Shown: in pieces, positions 34,816-37,553 of the stretch
How positions within the stretch are numbered: the stretch's first letter is position 1
Layout of the letters: each line of letters opens with the position of its first letter
From: Methanobrevibacter sp.
Lineage (GTDB): Archaea > Methanobacteriota > Methanobacteria > Methanobacteriales > Methanobacteriaceae
Assembly (NCBI RefSeq): GCF_030539555.1
Contig: NZ_JAUNXX010000013.1
Span: 1 to 37,553, forward strand
Length of the DNA: 37,553 bases
Direction: 5' to 3'
Position numbers and translations under genes: made by a program
The notes under the pieces: model-generated
Databases searched by the model: none
The model's input: only the letters and a program-made list of their open reading frames with translations
Told to the model about the DNA's origin: nothing

Positions 34816-35984
34816 TTTCTTAAAGCTTCAACAGCTTTTGGGAATTCTTCACAAAATACTTTGATTTCTTCAGTTGGAATTGAGAAACTTATGCGTAAGT
34901 ATCTGTCCCCGAAATCTTCTGAAGTGTATTCTCCTTCTCTTGTGAATAATTTTTTATCAATCAAATAATTGGACATTAATTTCGGATCAATTCCCGCACC
35001 GGACAAGTCAATTACCATCATGTTTGCATCAGATGGATACACTGGTAAAAAAACTCCTTCAATCGGTTCAATCATCTCATTGATCAATCTCTGGTTTTCA
35101 AAACAGGTTTCACGCATGTCTTCAAACCATTCTGACTTTGATTTGAGACCTGCAATTGCACCATATTGGGAAATGATGTTTACTCCCAAATCATTGACAA
35201 CAGCATTCTTAATTGCTTCAATGATAGGTTTTGATGATACCACTCCCCCAATTCTTAAACCTGCCATTCCGAATATTTTGGAAAAACTGTAAATTGTTAA
35301 TGTTTGACCAGGAGCATAGTTTTCAACCAGGAAATGTTCGCGTGCGAAATCTTTGTAAGTAATATCATGCAATAAGTATAAATCGTTTTCTTTTGCAATT
35401 TCTGCAAATTCTTTTAATTCATCTTCAGTGTATGAAGAGCCTAATGGGTTTAAAGGATCGATTAAAATAACCATTTTTGTATTTTCATCCATATTTTCTC
35501 TCAAAAGTTTTGGAGTTAATTTATAGTTATTTTCTTCAAAATAAATTGGAACATATCTCACTTCACCTGCAAAACGATTAGCAAAGTCTCCAATAATAAA
35601 GTATCCAGGATCAGATAAAATCACATTATCCTCCGGCTCCAATAATGCCTGCATACATAAATATAAAGATTCTGTTGCACCGGATGTCAATAAAACTTCC
35701 AAATCTTTGAAACCCAAATCATCTAAAATCAATTGTTTAAGTTCACTGAATCCTTCAGGGGCGGGATATTTGCAATATGTCTTTTCACGAATAGCATCAA
35801 TCATAGCATCAGCTATGGTATCGCCATGCAAATGATTTGTATTTTGACCCATCCAAATCATATCTTTATCCATATACATATCTTCAAAAAAGTCATTTGC
35901 ACAATCATAACCTTCAGGAGGCACCCTTTCAGTTTTTTGAAACTTTTTTTTCGGGTTTTTAATATCAAAATCCTTTTCCCTCAT
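34812..35984 (-). CDS. class I/II PLP-dependent aminotransferase
   Basis: A protein of about 390 residues with the aminotransferase I/II fold: LTSGATESLYLCMQALLEPEDNV (phosphate-binding turn), LIDPLNPLGSSYTEDEL, LYLLHDITYKDFA and the PLP-lysine motif YSFSKIFGMAGLRIGG. The C-terminus holds YLRISFSIPTEEI with the substrate Arg. ATG 35984 follows GAGTGAT. It resembles aromatic, aspartate or histidinol-phosphate aminotransferases, and I cannot choose between them. It is co-translated with the Fe-S and DGC genes, which hints at a specialised rather than a housekeeping substrate. Confidence 0.85.
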   Translation of the reverse strand: MREKDFDIKNPKKKFQKTERVPPEGYDCANDFFEDMYMDKDMIWMGQNTNHLHGDTIADAMIDAIREKTYCKYPAPEGFSELKQLILDDLGFKDLEVLLTSGATESLYLCMQALLEPEDNVILSDPGYFIIGDFANRFAGEVRYVPIYFEENNYKLTPKLLRENMDENTKMVILIDPLNPLGSSYTEDELKEFAEIAKENDLYLLHDITYKDFAREHFLVENYAPGQTLTIYSFSKIFGMAGLRIGGVVSSKPIIEAIKNAVVNDLGVNIISQYGAIAGLKSKSEWFEDMRETCFENQRLINEMIEPIEGVFLPVYPSDANMMVIDLSGAGIDPKLMSNYLIDKKLFTREGEYTSEDFGDRYLRISFSIPTEEIKVFCEEFPKAVEALRK

Positions 35985-36042
35985 AATTATCACTCAAACA
36001 ATTCCAAAATAAATATTTATTATTAATTATTAATAAAATTAC

Positions 36043-36747
36043 CTAAATAATTCCATTTGAAGTTATTGAAAATGTGGCTTTTTTACCTTCTGGAATACTT
36101 CTATGTCTAATTAATGTGGCTATCCTCTGATCAATTTCCGTGCCACGTTCTAGTTGCAGTATGACTTTACTCCAATACTGAAGAATAGTTCCTCCAACTG
36201 CCCTGATATCATTATTTCCTTCATCATCAAAGGCATTGTAAATTTGATTTGTTAAAACAACTGCAATGTCATAGGTTCTTGCAATTTTAGATAGGATTCC
36301 CATCTGTTTTCCCAGTTCTTTATTCAATTTAGCAGATTTCATATCATCCACCCTATACAATGCAACAGCTGAATCCAGGACCAACAAATCCACATCCTCA
36401 TGATTTTTTCTAAGCCAAACATCAATTGATCTTAGATTATCATTTTGCTCCAGAAAAGTTGTCGGTTCAAAAACAATTATATTATTGGCCACCCTTGGAA
36501 AATCAGATCCTGAAATTTGTTTAATTCTATCAATTGAAATTCCTCCTTCAGTATCTATGTAAATTACTTTCCTATTGTTTTTTGCAACATTAACTGCTAG
36601 AGATAAAGCAATATTACTTTTACCAGAACTAGGCGGTCCAAATATCTGAGTAATTGTGCCTTTTTCAAAACCTCCACCCAGCAATGCATCAAGTGATGAA
36701 TTTGAAGGAATTTTATTGTTATCTTCAAAGTTAGCCAATACTTTCAT
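36043..36747 (-). CDS. radB: DNA repair and recombination protein RadB
   Basis: A 234-residue RadA paralogue consisting of the ATPase core only, without the N-terminal helix-hairpin-helix domain. It begins with IPSNSSLDALLGGGFEKGTI, has Walker A GPPSSGKSN (about 37-45), IYIDTEGGISIDRIKQI and Walker B VDLLVLDSAVAL. RadB is a euryarchaeal recombination mediator that modulates RadA. Length and motifs are normal. It is followed by the aminotransferase operon, 59 bp away on the same strand. Confidence 0.94.
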   Translation of the reverse strand: MKVLANFEDNNKIPSNSSLDALLGGGFEKGTITQIFGPPSSGKSNIALSLAVNVAKNNRKVIYIDTEGGISIDRIKQISGSDFPRVANNIIVFEPTTFLEQNDNLRSIDVWLRKNHEDVDLLVLDSAVALYRVDDMKSAKLNKELGKQMGILSKIARTYDIAVVLTNQIYNAFDDEGNNDIRAVGGTILQYWSKVILQLERGTEIDQRIATLIRHRSIPEGKKATFSITSNGII

Positions 36748-36916
36748 GATAAACTATTGTTTCTTATTATATATTAATTTTAAATTTAATTCGAAAAAGA
36801 TTATTTGACTTCCGAATTAAATTTTATAAATCAAATAAAGTATTCTGAATGAATTAAGCTATTATATTTGATTAAATGATTAACTAAATACAAAGTGAGC
36901 AATTGGTTACTTTAAC

Positions 36917-36926
36917 TTTATATATA
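36917..36926 (+). promoter_or_regulatory. TATA box of secreted protein gene at right edge
   Basis: TTTATATATA lies about 54 bp before the TTG start at 36971; a start near 36945 would give a short leader with GAGGTGA. Confidence 0.55.
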
Positions 36927-36970
36927 ACCTCTTACAACGAAAATACTACCCAATATAAGAGGTGAAAAAT

Positions 36971-37553
36971 TTGAAAAAGCGTATAATTACACTATTTACA
37001 TTAATGCTAATAATTACATCCGGAGCAAATTTTGTTTCAGCAGAAGCCACTACCGGAGAAGAGATTACAAATACAACCAACCCCCAACAGACCGAGACAA
37101 TTAATGAAAATCAAGCCAACCAAAAAAGTGAAAATGAAAGCAGTGAAGATGAAACTAAAAGCAGAGTTGGCGAAAAAGTAAAATCCAATGAAAAAGGTCA
37201 CTACAACATCACTTTCGATGATGGATACAATGGATACTGCATCAACTATGGAAAAAACGAAGCTAAAAAAAATGATGAATTTACCGTACAAGAAACAACT
37301 GCAGCAATAAATAATAAAAATGGAGAATCAATCGGCCATTATTTAAAAACCTTCTTTGTCGAATTCCACGATATTGCAGTTAAAGACAAGTACAACACCC
37401 AAGAAATCATCTGGGGTTTTAGTGATAATCGCAATACTCAAAATCCCCTCATCAGACAAATAAAAGAAGCATCCCTCAACCTGATAATTCCAGACCACGG
37501 GGCAGTTAAAAAAATTAATGATACAACTGAAGCAATTTTCAACTTTGAAGTGT
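36971..37553 (+). CDS. secreted surface protein with possible Cys-Gln thioester domain (C-terminus outside window)
   Basis: 194 residues are visible. TTG 36971 follows AGAGGTGA. Residues 1-25 form a signal peptide (FTLMLIITSGANFVSAEA). Residues about 26-72 are a low-complexity Asn/Glu/Thr/Ser/Lys linker. The next domain has GYNGYCINYGK (Cys90) and YNTQEIIWGFSD (Gln144, Trp148). A Tyr-Cys motif followed by a TQ-x-x-I/A-W motif is the pattern of surface thioester domains (TQXA/TED), which form an internal Cys-Gln bond and bind host surfaces covalently. The spacing of 54 residues is shorter than in the streptococcal examples I know, so this is a proposal, not a firm assignment. The frame is open to the window edge. 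Confidence 0.7.
   Translation, partial: MKKRIITLFTLMLIITSGANFVSAEATTGEEITNTTNPQQTETINENQANQKSENESSEDETKSRVGEKVKSNEKGHYNITFDDGYNGYCINYGKNEAKKNDEFTVQETTAAINNKNGESIGHYLKTFFVEFHDIAVKDKYNTQEIIWGFSDNRNTQNPLIRQIKEASLNLIIPDHGAVKKINDTTEAIFNFEV

Overview
The window looks like chromosomal DNA of a hydrogenotrophic methanogen of the order Methanobacteriales, most likely a Methanobrevibacter-like host-associated species. The evidence is archaeal information-processing genes (RadB, ABCE1, aEF-1beta, Pth2), genes for methanogen cofactors (a dihydropteroate-synthase-related protein and an MfnE-like kinase), an anabolic pyruvate synthase operon porCDABEF, very AT-rich intergenic DNA, archaeal TATA boxes, oligo-T terminators, GGTGAT/GGAGG ribosome binding sites, and secreted Ig-like or thioester-like surface proteins. 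No plasmid, phage, transposase or CRISPR array was seen.

Layout. 1-1.8 kb: a MoxR ATPase and a VWA (CoxE-like) protein, minus strand, the latter cut by the window edge. 1.9-4 kb: a small stalk-like membrane protein and the DHPS-related protein. 4.2-8.7 kb: porCDABEF, then a class I fumarase alpha subunit; together these feed acetyl-CoA carbon into pyruvate and the partial reductive TCA pathway. 8.7-13.9 kb (minus): pstSCAB with an HTH-PhoU regulator and an unknown membrane protein. 14.0-14.24 kb: tRNA-Thr(GGU) and tRNA-Leu(UAA). 14.4-16.7 kb: a tiny ferredoxin, a membrane-anchored protein and a Wzy-like polymerase. 16.9-19.65 kb: a cobalt/nickel ECF transporter (M, N, Q, O) with NikR-like operators. 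19.65-22.3 kb (minus): feoB, feoA and a zinc-ribbon protein. 22.7-29.7 kb: an Ig-like secreted protein, MarR, a TctA-like permease, a frameshifted STAS-like gene, a methyltransferase, a pilus/secretion ATPase plus membrane partner, and a DUF4012-like protein. 30.2-31.8 kb (minus): pth2, mfnE, a zinc-finger protein, aEF-1beta. 31.9-36.7 kb: ABCE1, then a coupled aminotransferase / Fe-S protein / DGC-domain set, then radB. The right edge holds the start of a secreted protein with a possible Cys-Gln thioester domain.

Main discovery candidate. Two non-coding segments of about 240 nt, 22490-22730 (+) and 29830-30068 (-), are diverged copies of one RNA gene in opposite orientation. Each has a TATA box flanked by DtxR-like palindromes (TTAGGT-NN-ACCTAA type) in the same arrangement as at feoA, two conserved hairpins with a compensatory base-pair change, a C-rich CUCCUC apical loop able to pair with Shine-Dalgarno sequences, and an oligo-T terminator. 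I infer a pair of iron-responsive small RNAs, possibly an archaeal analogue of iron-sparing RyhB. Copy A's loop is complementary over 10 nt to the ribosome binding site of porC, the first gene of the Fe-S-rich pyruvate synthase operon. Other points of interest are two genes with apparent non-AUG (AUU, AUC) starts, the NikR-like boxes before the 'cobalt' transporter, the frameshifted STAS-like gene, and an inverted repeat at the pst promoter.
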